Shown here in pieces: positions 46,558 through 54,716 of a stretch of DNA of 64,000 bases (position 1 is the first letter of the stretch; each line of letters begins with the position of its first letter). The DNA is from Streptomyces mashuensis (lineage in GTDB: Bacteria; Actinomycetota; Actinomycetes; Streptomycetales; Streptomycetaceae): assembly GCF_014654785.1 (NCBI RefSeq), contig NZ_BNBD01000001.1:186001-250000 (forward strand), written 5' to 3'. A program made the position numbers and the translations under genes. The notes under the pieces are model-generated. The model ran no database searches. It saw only the letters and a list, made by a program, of their open reading frames with translations, and was not told the DNA's origin.

Positions 46558-47894
46558 CGGACTCCTCCCGCGGGTACGGGAAGGGGCGCGGGTACGGGTG
46601 CGGCGCCGGCGCGCGGCGACGGGACGGCCGGGGCGCCGTGCGGGGCGCTGCCGGCCGGGGGCGGTACGGGCCGGCGGGCACCGGCGGCGAGCCGGGTCCA
46701 CACCACGAGCACCAACGGCAGCGCCAGATAGCCGAACCGGCCGGCGGGCGCGAGCAGGAACGCCACGCACAGGCCGGCCGCGAGCCGGTCGGCGGCGGCC
46801 ACCGCACCCGTGGGCGGCCGCAGGACGAGGGAGGCGGCGACCGCGACGCCTCCGCACACGAGCAGCCCCACCGCCGCGTACCAGCCGGCGGTCCCCAGCC
46901 CGGCGAGGAGGTGGCCCGGCAGCGGACTGCCGGCGGGGGTCGCCACCTCGCCCGACCCCAGGGGGAAGGCCAGTACTTGCTGGACCATCGGTCCGGGGGA
47001 CAGCACCGCGCCCGGCAGCACCACGGCGAGCGTGCCGGCCAGCGCCGTCCCGGTGCAGCGGAGGGCTGCTCGTGTGCCGCGGGCGCTCCCCAGCAGGGCG
47101 GCGGCCACGGCTATCGCCGGCCACGCCGTCCACTTGAGGGAGCACGCGGCGGCGAGCACCAGGCCCGCCGTCGCGGGACGCCCGCGCGCCGCCAGGGCCA
47201 GGCCGAGACAGCACAGCCCGGCCAGCGGCAGGTCGACACCGCTCACGCACAACGGCAGCGCCACCACGGGGGAGGCGACCAGGACCGTCATGGCCGTCCC
47301 GTACGGGCCCGTACGGGTGGGGGCGGCCGGGCCGCCGCCCAGCACCCGCCGGCCCGCGGCGAGGCACAGCAGGAAGGCCGCCGCGCACCACACGCGGGCG
47401 TCCGTGAGCAGGCGCAGCGCCCAGCCGTGGTCGCCGGCCAGCGCTGCGGGCAGGCCGAAGAAGGCCATGCCAGGAAGGTAGGGGTTGTAGTCGGTGACGG
47501 AACGGGGGAGTTCGAGGTAGGGCGAGACCTGGTGGAGCATCAGGTCGCCCGACCGCTCGATCACCCCGACCTCGCTCTGCGCCCGCCCGGTGAGCACCAG
47601 GTAGAGGAAGGGCAGGGCGACGGCGCCGGTGAGGGCGGCGGCCAGGGAGAGGGTACGGGCCCGGGGCCGCGGCAGCCCGCACGCGGCCAGCGCCGCCACG
47701 CCGTAGCCGGCGGCGGCGCACCAGCCCCAGACGCGGTGCGTCTCCAGACCGGAGACGAGGGGGAACGAGGCCGCCCACGCGGCCGCCAGTAACCAGCCGG
47801 CGATCCACAGCCGCCGGCGGTCGACGCGGCGGACGGCGTTTCGGAGGCGAAGGTTCCAGGGGATCCCGGCGGTTCGGTTCGGCACGCCTCTCAT
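46554..47894 (-). CDS. Polytopic membrane protein, GT87-like mannosyltransferase, TTA-containing
   Basis: A 446-residue integral membrane protein with about ten hydrophobic segments and a Pro/Ala-rich tail. The short conserved loop SVTDYNPYLPGMAFFGLP between membrane segments, and the overall pattern, resemble GT87 polyprenyl-phosphomannose-dependent transferases. These extend mannan chains outside the membrane. It is coupled to the FkbM methyltransferase and close to the PimB-like gene, which supports an envelope-glycan role. Codon 35 is TTA, so expression may be developmental. The direct repeat CGGGTACGGG around 46571-46595 lies in its tail-coding region. Family assignment is moderate. Confidence 0.65.
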   Translation of the reverse strand: MRGVPNRTAGIPWNLRLRNAVRRVDRRRLWIAGWLLAAAWAASFPLVSGLETHRVWGWCAAAGYGVAALAACGLPRPRARTLSLAAALTGAVALPFLYLVLTGRAQSEVGVIERSGDLMLHQVSPYLELPRSVTDYNPYLPGMAFFGLPAALAGDHGWALRLLTDARVWCAAAFLLCLAAGRRVLGGGPAAPTRTGPYGTAMTVLVASPVVALPLCVSGVDLPLAGLCCLGLALAARGRPATAGLVLAAACSLKWTAWPAIAVAAALLGSARGTRAALRCTGTALAGTLAVVLPGAVLSPGPMVQQVLAFPLGSGEVATPAGSPLPGHLLAGLGTAGWYAAVGLLVCGGVAVAASLVLRPPTGAVAAADRLAAGLCVAFLLAPAGRFGYLALPLVLVVWTRLAAGARRPVPPPAGSAPHGAPAVPSPRAGAAPVPAPLPVPAGGVR

Positions 47895-47944
47895 TCCAGC
47901 CCCCGGAGGCCGGTGCGGTCAGCAGGGGCAGGTGGAGAGTTCAA

Positions 47945-47962
47945 GGTGGGGTTTTCCCCACC
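47945..47962. promoter_or_regulatory. Perfect palindrome upstream of the membrane-protein gene
   Basis: GGTGGGG-TTTT-CCCCACC is a perfect 7-bp inverted repeat 50 bp upstream of the 47894 start. Two GGTAACGGG copies follow within 30 bp. It could be an operator or a short hairpin. Otherwise the 262-bp intergenic region 47895-48156 shows nothing I recognise. Confidence 0.4.
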
Positions 47963-48156
47963 ATGGGCCGGTAACGGGGTGGGTAACGGGACCGCTGCGG
48001 GACCGCGGCAGGCGAGGACTCGTGAGGTGAGCATGCGGCGCGTCGGATCCCTTCTGTCGAACAACAGTTGGTGAAGCCGTGACTGCCGACTCTATGCTGC
48101 CGCCGCTGATCGCGGGACAGGCTGTGGACAACGCCGCTGCGGGCTCGGGCCGGAGG

Positions 48157-48999
48157 TCAGCGCAGAGGACGGTAGGCGGTCAGCGTGACCGACAGCGTGA
48201 CGTCGCAGCGCTCCGGCAGCCGCGCGACGCGGCGGCGCAGGTCCTCGCCGTCCTGGTGGTGCGCGTTGGGCCCCATGCCGACCAGCAGGCCCAGCGCCTC
48301 GTGGTCCAGGACCATGGCCGTCGTCAGCCGCTCGGAGGCGGTGACGGCGAAGTGCGGGGCGAGTTGCCCGGCGAGCCGCTCCTCCTTGCGCTCGTCCACG
48401 CGCATCAGGCCGAGCGGACCGACGAGTTCCGCCAGGTGGTCGGTGCGGGGCGTGACGACGAGCAGCGTGCCGCCGGGGTTCAGTACGCGCCGCAGTTCCG
48501 GGCCGTTGCGCGGGGCGAAGGTGTTGAGCACCAGCGCCGCGGAGCCGTCGCGCAGCGGCAGGGGCCGCCAGGCGTCGGCCACGACGGCCCCGATCCGCGC
48601 GTGCGCCTTCGCGGCCCGCCGGGCCGCGAACTTGGACAGGTCGAGGAGGACGCCGTCCCGCCCGGGCAGCTCGTCCATGACGTGCGCCTGGTAGTAGCCC
48701 GTGCCGCCGCCCACGTCGGCCACGCAGCCCGGCACCCCGGGGTCGGTCACCGTCCGCGCGAGCCGGGCCAGCGCCGCGGCGAGCGGGGCGTAGTGCCCGG
48801 CGCCCAGGAACGCGGCGCGGGCCTCCACCATCTCCTTGGTGTCCGCGTTGGCCCCCGCCTGGCGGGCGAGCAGGCTGACGTACCCCTGCCGGGCCACGTC
48901 GAATCCGTGGCCGGCCGGACACCGCAGGGTCCGCCCGTCCGCCTCCAGGGGGCCGCCGCAGTGGGGGCAGCTCAGATACCGCACGACAGAATTCAGCAT
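48157..48999 (-). CDS. 23S rRNA guanine-N1 methyltransferase, RlmA(II)/TlrB-like
   Basis: A 280-residue enzyme. The N-terminal zinc finger uses C11, C14, C27 and H31 (CPHC, CPAGH), the classic RlmA arrangement. The SAM domain has VADVGGGTGYYQAH and the motif NTFAPRNGPEL. Members methylate G745 or G748 of 23S rRNA; the G748 enzyme TlrB gives tylosin resistance. The gene stands alone, so it may be ordinary rRNA modification. Gram-positive actinobacteria normally carry the RlmA(II) type. The 4-nt sequence context gives no sign of macrolide genes nearby, so a dedicated resistance role is unlikely. Confidence 0.9.
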   Translation of the reverse strand: MLNSVVRYLSCPHCGGPLEADGRTLRCPAGHGFDVARQGYVSLLARQAGANADTKEMVEARAAFLGAGHYAPLAAALARLARTVTDPGVPGCVADVGGGTGYYQAHVMDELPGRDGVLLDLSKFAARRAAKAHARIGAVVADAWRPLPLRDGSAALVLNTFAPRNGPELRRVLNPGGTLLVVTPRTDHLAELVGPLGLMRVDERKEERLAGQLAPHFAVTASERLTTAMVLDHEALGLLVGMGPNAHHQDGEDLRRRVARLPERCDVTLSVTLTAYRPLR

Positions 49000-49037
49000 G
49001 ATCGTGCCGATCGTAACCGGAGGCGGGACGGCCGGCG

Positions 49038-49637
49038 TCAGGCGCGGCGGGGGCGCAGGCCGGCCAGGGCCTGGTCGACGAGCCGGTCGGTGAACGCGTG
49101 GGTGAGGGGCCGGCTGCGGAGCAGCCAGCGCTGTGCGAAGGGGCTGAGGATCATCTCGGCGGCCAGCTCGGGGTCGGCGTCCGGGTCGACCTCGCCGGCC
49201 TCCTGCGCGGCGCGGATCCGGTCCGCGTACGCGCGCGTGCCCGGCTCCAGCACCTTGCTGGTGAAGCCGGCCGACACCTCGGAGTCGTTCACCATGGCCA
49301 CGTACAGCGCCCGGTAGGGGGCCTGGAAGGCGGGGTCGTTGAACTCGTCGACGGTGGCCCGCAGCACGGCCTTGAGATCGGTGGCCAGGTCACCGGTGTC
49401 CGGCAGGGTGCCTCCGCCGTCCTGCACTCCCTCGGTGAAGGCGTCCAGCAGCACGGCGCCCTTGGACGGCCACCAGCGGTAGATCGTCTGCTTGCCGACC
49501 CCGGCACGGGCGGCGATGCCCTCGATCGTCAGCTTGTCGTAGCCGGTCTCGCCCACCAGGGCGAGCGCGGCCTCGCAGATCGCCTGGCGCGAGCGCTGGC
49601 TGCGACGGGTGGCGTCGGGTGCTGTCTTGTTGGCCAT
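49038..49637 (-). CDS. TetR-family transcriptional regulator
   Basis: A 199-residue repressor. The N-terminal helix-turn-helix reads ICEAALALVGETGYDKLTIEGIAARAGVGKQTIYRWWPSKG, typical of TetR, and the ligand domain resembles the TetR_C_16 group. ATG 49637 is used. A 12-bp perfect palindrome 36 bp upstream is a good candidate autoregulatory operator. The neighbour in the other direction is a SepF paralogue, which could share the control region. No co-transcribed target gene is evident. Confidence 0.92.
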   Translation of the reverse strand: MANKTAPDATRRSQRSRQAICEAALALVGETGYDKLTIEGIAARAGVGKQTIYRWWPSKGAVLLDAFTEGVQDGGGTLPDTGDLATDLKAVLRATVDEFNDPAFQAPYRALYVAMVNDSEVSAGFTSKVLEPGTRAYADRIRAAQEAGEVDPDADPELAAEMILSPFAQRWLLRSRPLTHAFTDRLVDQALAGLRPRRA

Positions 49638-49673
49638 GGGCCGCAGCCTACCGAGGCCGCGGAGGTGTCGAGC

Positions 49674-49685
49674 CGATACGTATCG
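49674..49685. promoter_or_regulatory. Putative TetR operator
   Basis: CGATACGTATCG is a perfect 12-bp palindrome between the TetR gene and the divergent SepF-like gene. Its length and position fit binding by a TetR dimer. Downstream, TAGAAT at 49811-49816 may be the -10 of the SepF-like gene. Confidence 0.6.
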
Positions 49686-49860
49686 TCCCCCGGTTGCGCC
49701 CCGCCCGCCCCCGGTCGCGCCCCGGGGCGCGCACCCCGACCCGTGCCCCGTCCTCCCCCGCGCAACGGTGACGGACTGCGTGTCATTCGGCCTAACGGGG
49801 GTTTTCTCCCTAGAATCTCCGGATGTACATATCCAGTACGTTTCCTGGAGGGGGGATCCG

Positions 49861-50271
49861 GTGAACCGCTCAGAGGCCGCCGACACACACTGGAAGGGCC
49901 TGGCCGACGTCGTGCCGCTCCGGGGTCACCAGGACTGGCCGTCCTGGTCCGACCACCGGGCCCTGCCGGCCGAGGAGCCGCAGGACGACGGCCGGCAGCG
50001 GCTGGTCGTCCTGCGCGCCCAGTTCTTCGAGGACGCACGCCAGGTCGCCGAGAACCTCGCCGCACAGACCCCGGTCCTGCTCGACCTCACCAGCGCCGAA
50101 CCCGAGGTCGCCAAGCGCATCCTGGACTTCTCCAGCGGCGTCGTCTTCGGCCTCGGCTGCGCCATGCACCGCGTCGACAGCAACGTCTTCCTCCTCGCGC
50201 CCGACGGGACGGAGGTGTCGGCGGCATACCCCGATCGTAGGAAGAATGATCAGCTGAAACGCTTCGGCTGA
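49861..50271 (+). CDS. SepF-like cell-division protein paralogue
   Basis: A 136-residue protein with the SepF (DUF552) core: VVLRAQFFEDARQVAENL, TPVLLDLTSAEPEVAKRILDFSSGVVFGL, ending with a short basic tail. SepF anchors and aligns FtsZ filaments. Streptomyces carry two or three SepF-like proteins; this lone copy outside the dcw cluster is one of the accessory forms. Canonical SepF has an N-terminal amphipathic membrane helix, and here the N-terminus (NRSEAADTHW) does not look like one. GTG 49861 is chosen for the G-rich site GGGGGG 5 nt upstream. Confidence 0.85.
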   Translation: MNRSEAADTHWKGLADVVPLRGHQDWPSWSDHRALPAEEPQDDGRQRLVVLRAQFFEDARQVAENLAAQTPVLLDLTSAEPEVAKRILDFSSGVVFGLGCAMHRVDSNVFLLAPDGTEVSAAYPDRRKNDQLKRFG

Positions 50272-50295
50272 GAGGCCGCCCCTACCGTCCCAGCC

Positions 50296-51444
50296 ATGGA
50301 CGCCGCCCCCCAGCCCCCGCGCCCCGTCGTCACCGAACTCCGGCTCTCCGCGTTCAAGTCGCACCGCAACGCCGTCTTCCCGCTCGGCCCCATGACCCTC
50401 CTGCGCGGCGCCAGCGGCACGGGCAAGTCCAGCGCGCTCCAGGCGTACGAGGTCCTCGGGCGGCTTGCCGCGGGCGACACCCTCGGCGAGGCCCTGACGG
50501 CGGTGGAGGGCGGCGCCCCCGCCTGCGTACCGCACGGGGCGCGGCCCGACGCCCAGGGGCGGCGCGGCTTCCGCATCGGCTGCACGGTCGACGGGCCGGC
50601 GGGGCCCGTACGGCTGGACATGGCCGTCCAGGCCGAGCCGGAGCTCCGGGTGGTGGGGGAGCGGCTCACCGGCGCCGGACGCATCCTGCTCACCACGGCC
50701 CTGCGCGACCCGGGCCGGCCCAAGGTGGAGGCGGCCTGGCACACGGCGGGTTCCGTGCCCGTCACGCGCGCGCCCCTGCCGGACGACCGCATGGGCACGG
50801 CGCTGCTGCCGCTCCGTGTCGCCGGCAAGACCGCGGGCCAGCGCATGGTCCTGGACGCCGCCGAGCAGGTCGTCGTGGCGCTGCGCTCGGTCTTCGCCTG
50901 CGACCCGCGCCCGGAGGTGATGCGCGCGCCCGTCGTCGCGCGGGACGGGCGGCTGCGCAGCGCGTGTGACAACGTTGCCGCGGTGCTGGGGCGCACCCGC
51001 CACGAGTGCGTGACGCGTCACGCGGCGCTGGTGGACGCGGTGGGCGCGGGGTGCCGGGGTCAGGTGGACGGGCTCGGGGTGCAGGTGCTGGAGGGCGGCC
51101 GGGTCCGGGGCGTCCTGGCGCGGCAGCAGGGGCCCGCGACGCCGCTGGAGCGGCTGGGCGACGGCGAACTGCGCTACCTGGCGCTGTGCCTGGTCCTGCT
51201 GACGGGTCCGGGCGTGCTGGAGGTCGACCCGGCGGCGGAGGTGCTGCCGGCGCGGCAGGTGCTCACGGTCCTCGCCGACGGGCTGGACCGGTGCCTGGAC
51301 GGCGGACAGGCGCGCGAACTGCTGGACCTGGCGGCACGGATGTGCCGGCGGGGGCACATCCGGCTGCTGGGGACGGTGCGGGGCGAGCTGGCGAGGGTGG
51401 CGGAGGAGGTGGACGGGGCGGCGGTGGTAGACCTGGGGGCGTGA
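50296..51444 (+). CDS. RecF/SMC-like AAA ATPase of unknown role
   Basis: A 382-residue P-loop protein. It opens like RecF/AAA_21 proteins (LRLSAFKSHRNAVFPLGPMTLLRGASGTGKSS, Walker A near residue 40) and has a late acidic/LSxG-like region LERLGDGELRYLALCLVLLTG. It resembles the predicted overcoming-lysogenization-defect (OLD)/ABC-like ATPases common in Streptomyces, but without a Toprim nuclease domain. It overlaps the MazG-like gene by GTGA, so the two are probably one unit. A nucleotide-pool or DNA-repair setting is suggested only by that partner. Confidence 0.75.
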   Translation: MDAAPQPPRPVVTELRLSAFKSHRNAVFPLGPMTLLRGASGTGKSSALQAYEVLGRLAAGDTLGEALTAVEGGAPACVPHGARPDAQGRRGFRIGCTVDGPAGPVRLDMAVQAEPELRVVGERLTGAGRILLTTALRDPGRPKVEAAWHTAGSVPVTRAPLPDDRMGTALLPLRVAGKTAGQRMVLDAAEQVVVALRSVFACDPRPEVMRAPVVARDGRLRSACDNVAAVLGRTRHECVTRHAALVDAVGAGCRGQVDGLGVQVLEGGRVRGVLARQQGPATPLERLGDGELRYLALCLVLLTGPGVLEVDPAAEVLPARQVLTVLADGLDRCLDGGQARELLDLAARMCRRGHIRLLGTVRGELARVAEEVDGAAVVDLGA

Positions 51445-51923
51445 CCGCACAGCAGCCCGACACTCCTGATGCCCCCGCGACCTCCGTGACCCCCGCGACC
51501 TCCGTGACCCCCGAGGCTCCCGGCTCTTCCGGCGCCCCTGAGCAACCGGGGGCCGCGCACGACCTGGCGGCGCTGCAACGGCGGCTCGCCGACTTCGCGG
51601 CCGCCCGCGACTGGCAGCCCTTCCACACGCCGAAGAACCTGGCGTCGGCCCTCAGCGTCGAGGCGTCCGAACTGATGGAGATCTTCCAGTGGCTGACGCC
51701 GGAACAGTCGGCCCGGGTGATGGACTCCGCCGAGACGGCCGGGCGCGTACGCGACGAAGTCGCGGACGTTCTGGCCTATCTGCTGCAGTTCTGCGAGGTG
51801 CTGGACATCGACGTGCTGGCGGCGCTTTCGGCAAAGATCGACCGAAATGAGCGGCGATTTCCGGCGCCGGGCGGGGGTGCGGAGGACGTCAGTGGCCGCG
51901 CCGATCGTCACTCTACGGAGTGA
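51441..51923 (+). CDS. MazG-like nucleotide pyrophosphohydrolase (RS21-C6/dCTPase type)
   Basis: A 160-residue protein. After a Pro/Ser/Thr-rich N-terminal tail comes the all-alpha NTP-PPase domain, with metal-binding blocks SVEASELMEIFQW and RDEVADVLAYLLQFCEVL (the ExxE and ExxD pattern). Such enzymes remove non-canonical or excess dNTPs, often dCTP analogues. GTG 51441 overlaps the ATPase stop by 4 nt. The tail is encoded partly by a duplicated 18-bp unit. Confidence 0.88.
   Translation: MTAQQPDTPDAPATSVTPATSVTPEAPGSSGAPEQPGAAHDLAALQRRLADFAAARDWQPFHTPKNLASALSVEASELMEIFQWLTPEQSARVMDSAETAGRVRDEVADVLAYLLQFCEVLDIDVLAALSAKIDRNERRFPAPGGGAEDVSGRADRHSTE
51473..51508 (+). repeat. Tandem 18-bp repeat in the MazG-like N-terminal tail
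   Basis: Two exact copies of an 18-bp unit (51473-51490, 51491-51508) encode repeated PATSVT residues. It is in frame, so it only lengthens a disordered tail. Confidence 0.8.
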
Positions 51924-52041
51924 TTGAGTTATCCACACCGCATCTGGTATCCACAGATTTCTGAATTCCCCTGGCTTTTCCGGCGGTTAGTCATCACTCT
52001 GGGTAGTGAGAGCGGGCGGACGGAAAAGTGGGGGAACGGGC

Positions 52042-52500
52042 ATGGACGCAGCGCGGCTCATCGATGCCACGCGGCACGCGCTGGCGAGCGCCGGCGCGAT
52101 GGAGGACATCGTCACCGAGGCATGGCAGGCACAGGCCCTGGCGGAGGCCGTCGGCCGCCATCTCGCGGCCCACGGGCCCTTCGAGGCCCGTGCCGCGGCC
52201 CGCGGCCTGAGCGAGGCCGGCGGCCGGGCCTCCGGAGCGCTGTGCCAGAGCGCGCTGCGCACCGGGGGGTTACGCGCGGGCCGGCTCACCGAGGTGCGCG
52301 ACCCCTGGCAGGTGCTCACCGACCTCGGCGAGCTCCTCGGCGAGGTCGGCATAGCCCTCGTCGGCGTCGCCTGCACCTGCGAGGAGGACGCCGTCTACTG
52401 GCAGTGCATCGAGGCGATGGACGCCGCCGACGAGACCGGCGACCGCGTCGGCGGCCTGTTGAGACGGCTCGCCCTGCGCGAGCGCGGGGGCGCGGCGTGA
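52042..52500 (+). CDS. Conserved Streptomyces protein (DUF6099-like), TTA-containing
   Basis: A 152-residue, mostly helical soluble protein. The conserved blocks DAARLIDATRHALA, DIVTEAWQAQALAEAVG and GELLGEVGIALVGVAC match what I recall of the uncharacterised DUF6099 family of streptomycetes. ATG 52042 is preferred (GGGGGA upstream) over a GTG at 52006, which has no site. Codon 77 is TTA, so it should be translated only when the bldA tRNA is available, hinting at a developmental role. It converges on a small reverse gene, with stops 31 bp apart. No function can be assigned. Confidence 0.8.
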   Translation: MDAARLIDATRHALASAGAMEDIVTEAWQAQALAEAVGRHLAAHGPFEARAAARGLSEAGGRASGALCQSALRTGGLRAGRLTEVRDPWQVLTDLGELLGEVGIALVGVACTCEEDAVYWQCIEAMDAADETGDRVGGLLRRLALRERGGAA

Positions 52501-52531
52501 GCGGGCGCCGCCGGCCGGCGGCCCCGGCCGG

Positions 52532-52777
52532 TCAGCCCTGCCCGGTACCGCCCTGCGGCGAGGCCGGCTCGGTCCCGGCCTCGTTCCGGTCCGCCGCGCG
52601 GTCCGCCGACTGGAGGTCGGCGTCCAGCTGCGACAGGTCGGCATTGAGCGCGGCCATCAGCTCCTCCATCTGCTGCAGCAGACTGCCCGGCGCCGCGGCG
52701 GACGGCCGGGGCTGCGGGGACTGCGGGGAAGCGGCCTGGGCGGGTACGGCCCCTTCGGGCGCGGCTTCCTGGGTCAT
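52532..52777 (-). CDS. Small acidic coiled-coil protein of unknown function
   Basis: An 81-residue protein with a very strong AGGAGG site 5 nt before ATG 52777. The Pro/Ala/Gln-rich N-terminal third is followed by a helix with hydrophobic heptads (QQMEELMAALNADLSQLDADL) that should form a coiled coil, then a Gly/Pro tail. It fills the space between convergent and divergent neighbours. I do not recognise the family. Codon usage and the excellent ribosome site make it a likely real gene. Confidence 0.65.
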   Translation of the reverse strand: MTQEAAPEGAVPAQAASPQSPQPRPSAAAPGSLLQQMEELMAALNADLSQLDADLQSADRAADRNEAGTEPASPQGGTGQG

Positions 52778-53000
52778 GGTGGCCTCCTCGGCCCTCGCCC
52801 TGCCCGGCCGGGCGGGCGGCGTTGCGGTCGTCGCCTCCGGCAGCGAACACCGGTGCGCGGGCCGGGCGGTCCGGCTCCGCCCGAGCCAACGATCACCGGC
52901 CGTGGCGGACACTGCCGGATACTCCGCCGACGGTCTCGCACAGCGGAATTTCACCCGGCCGGAGTGAGTCGGGGTGGCTGCACCACCGATGATTGACGAG

Positions 53001-53015
53001 CGCTCGAAACGAGCG
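53001..53015 (+). promoter_or_regulatory. Hairpin in the leader region of the homocysteine methyltransferase gene
   Basis: The arms CGCTCG and CGAGCG enclose an AAA loop, 45 bp before the start. TTGACG at 52993-52998 just precedes it and could be a -35, but no good -10 follows at 17 bp. The 282-bp region 52778-53059 shows no gene and no riboswitch fold I can identify. Confidence 0.35.
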
Positions 53016-53059
53016 AGAAGGACTGGGAAAGAGCGGAAACAAACGAAACGGAGCCGGCC

Positions 53060-53968
53060 TTGTCCCTGCCCACCACCCCCTTCGCCACCACGCTCGCCCA
53101 GGGCCGGGTGCTCGTGCTCGACGGCGGACTGTCCACACAGCTGGAGGCCCAGGGCTGCGACCTGTCCGACGCGCTGTGGACCGCGCGGCTGCTCGCCGAC
53201 GACCCCGGGCAGATCGAGGCGGCCCACGACGCCTACGTCCGCGCCGGCGCCCAGGTCCTCATCACCGCCAGCTACCAGGCCACGTTCGAGGGGTTCGCGC
53301 GCCGCGGCGCCGGGCCCGCCGAGGCGGCGCGGCTGCTGCGCCGCAGCGTGGAGCTGGCCCGCGCCGCCGCCGCCCGCGCCCCGCACGAGGTGTATGTCGC
53401 CGCCTCCGTCGGCCCGTACGGGGCCATGCTCGCGGACGGCAGCGAGTACAAGGGCCGGTACGGGATCGGCGTGGCCGAGCTGGAGCGGTTCCACCGCCCC
53501 CGCATCGAGGCACTCGCCGAGGCCGGCCCCGACGTGCTGGCGCTGGAGACCGTGCCCGACGCCGAGGAGGCCGAGGCGCTGCTGCGGGCCGTCAGCGACT
53601 GCGGCGTGCCGGTGTGGCTCTCGTACAGCGTGGCCGGCGAGCACACGCGCGCCGGCCAGCCGCTCACCGAGGCGTTCGCCCTCGCCGCCGGCAACGACCA
53701 GGTCGTCGCCGTGGGCGTCAACTGCTGCGAGCCGGCCGACGCGGACCGCGCCGTCGAGATCGCGGCCCGTGTGACGGGCAAACCCGTCGTGGTCTACCCC
53801 AACACCGGCGAAGCATGGGACCCCGCCGCCCGCACCTGGTGCGGCACCCCCACCTTCGACCCCCACCGCCTCACCGCCTGGCAGGCCGCCGGCGCCCGGC
53901 TCATCGGCGGCTGCTGCCGCATCGGCCCGGACCGCATCGCGGCACTGGCCGAGGTGCTGCACGACTGA
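53060..53968 (+). CDS. mmuM: Homocysteine S-methyltransferase
   Basis: A 302-residue zinc enzyme that methylates homocysteine to methionine, with S-methylmethionine (or SAM) as donor. The zinc ligands are visible as the Cys in GVNCCEP and the Cys pair in IGGCCRIGP; the N-terminal LDGGLSTQLEAQG is the family opening. The start is TTG 53060, supported by GGAG 6 nt upstream and by the conserved N-terminus. It stands as a single gene before the RNA-repair operon. Confidence 0.93.
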   Translation: MSLPTTPFATTLAQGRVLVLDGGLSTQLEAQGCDLSDALWTARLLADDPGQIEAAHDAYVRAGAQVLITASYQATFEGFARRGAGPAEAARLLRRSVELARAAAARAPHEVYVAASVGPYGAMLADGSEYKGRYGIGVAELERFHRPRIEALAEAGPDVLALETVPDAEEAEALLRAVSDCGVPVWLSYSVAGEHTRAGQPLTEAFALAAGNDQVVAVGVNCCEPADADRAVEIAARVTGKPVVVYPNTGEAWDPAARTWCGTPTFDPHRLTAWQAAGARLIGGCCRIGPDRIAALAEVLHD

Positions 53969-54034
53969 GCGGCGGCTCAGGGACGTGACCGGCCGCCTGC
54001 TGGAAACGCGCGTGCTCAGGGGACGAACCCGGAC

Positions 54035-54040
54035 GATACT
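54035..54040 (+). promoter_or_regulatory. Putative -10 for leaderless transcription of the Hen1-like gene
   Basis: GATACT lies 7 nt before GTG 54048, so the predicted transcription start coincides with the start codon. No ribosome site precedes this GTG, which fits a leaderless mRNA, common in Streptomyces. No clear -35 is visible. Confidence 0.45.
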
Positions 54041-54047
54041 CGTCTGC

Positions 54048-54716
54048 GTGTTCCTGACCATCAGCACCACCGGCACCAGCCGTCGGCCGGCCACCGACCT
54101 CGGGGTTCTCCTGCACAAGGACCCCGGCCGCGTGCAGCGGTTCTCCACCGCGCACGGCACCGCGTACGTGTTCTTCCCCGAGGCCGGGGAGGAGCGGTGC
54201 ACGGCCGCGTTGCTGCTGGAGCCGGGCCGGGCAGCGCACGGGACCGTCAACGACCGCCCGTACGCCGCCTCGTCCTCCCTCGCCGTCGCGCTGGGCAACG
54301 TCTTCGCCTCCGCCCTCCAGGGCCGGTGCGCCGGCCGGCCCGAGCTCGTCGACGAGCGCCGGCCCTTGCGCGTGGAGGTGCCCGTGCTGCCCGCCCACCG
54401 CGGCCCCGACCTGCCCGAACGGCTCTTCGCGCCGCTCGGCTGGACCGTGACGACCCGCCCCCTGGCCCCGCACGGGCAGCGGCTGCCGTACGTCTCGCTG
54501 CTGCTCGAAGGCGAGCAGAGGCTGACGGACGCCCTGCGCCACCTCCACGTCCTCCTGCCGGTACCGGACGACGCCCCCGGCACCTGCCGCCCGGCCGAGC
54601 ACGAGACCGCCGCGCTGCTGCGCTCCGGCGAGGGCTGGCTCGACGGCCACCCCGAAGAACGCCTCGTCACCGACGCCCTCCACAGCACCGCCCGTAAGGA
54701 CGCAGCCCCCGCATGA
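54048..54716 (+). CDS. hen1: Hen1 N-terminal-domain protein lacking the methyltransferase domain
   Basis: A 222-residue protein that matches only the first half of bacterial Hen1: [57 protein letters not shown] and [14 protein letters not shown]. Full Hen1 (about 450-500 residues) continues with a SAM-dependent RNA ribose 2'-O-methyltransferase, including an EExxHxxxH metal site that marks repaired 3' ends; none of this is present. The protein stops cleanly after a short tail and overlaps pnkp by ATGA, so this is a tidy architecture rather than a decaying gene. In studied bacteria the Hen1 N-terminal half binds and activates the Pnkp ligase. GTG 54048 matches the family N-terminus; the alternative GTG 53985 would add 21 unconserved residues. 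Confidence 0.82.
   Translation: MFLTISTTGTSRRPATDLGVLLHKDPGRVQRFSTAHGTAYVFFPEAGEERCTAALLLEPGRAAHGTVNDRPYAASSSLAVALGNVFASALQGRCAGRPELVDERRPLRVEVPVLPAHRGPDLPERLFAPLGWTVTTRPLAPHGQRLPYVSLLLEGEQRLTDALRHLHVLLPVPDDAPGTCRPAEHETAALLRSGEGWLDGHPEERLVTDALHSTARKDAAPA

Noticed and set aside
44637..47894. Extending the peptide cluster to include the glycosyltransferases and FkbM methyltransferase
   Set aside because: They are separate from the elongation operon, have no shared element, and resemble envelope-glycan genes. Mannosylation of the peptide is possible but unsupported.
48157..48999. RlmA-type methyltransferase as a macrolide resistance determinant
   Set aside because: No macrolide biosynthesis gene is present in the window, and the enzyme family is part of normal rRNA modification in actinobacteria.
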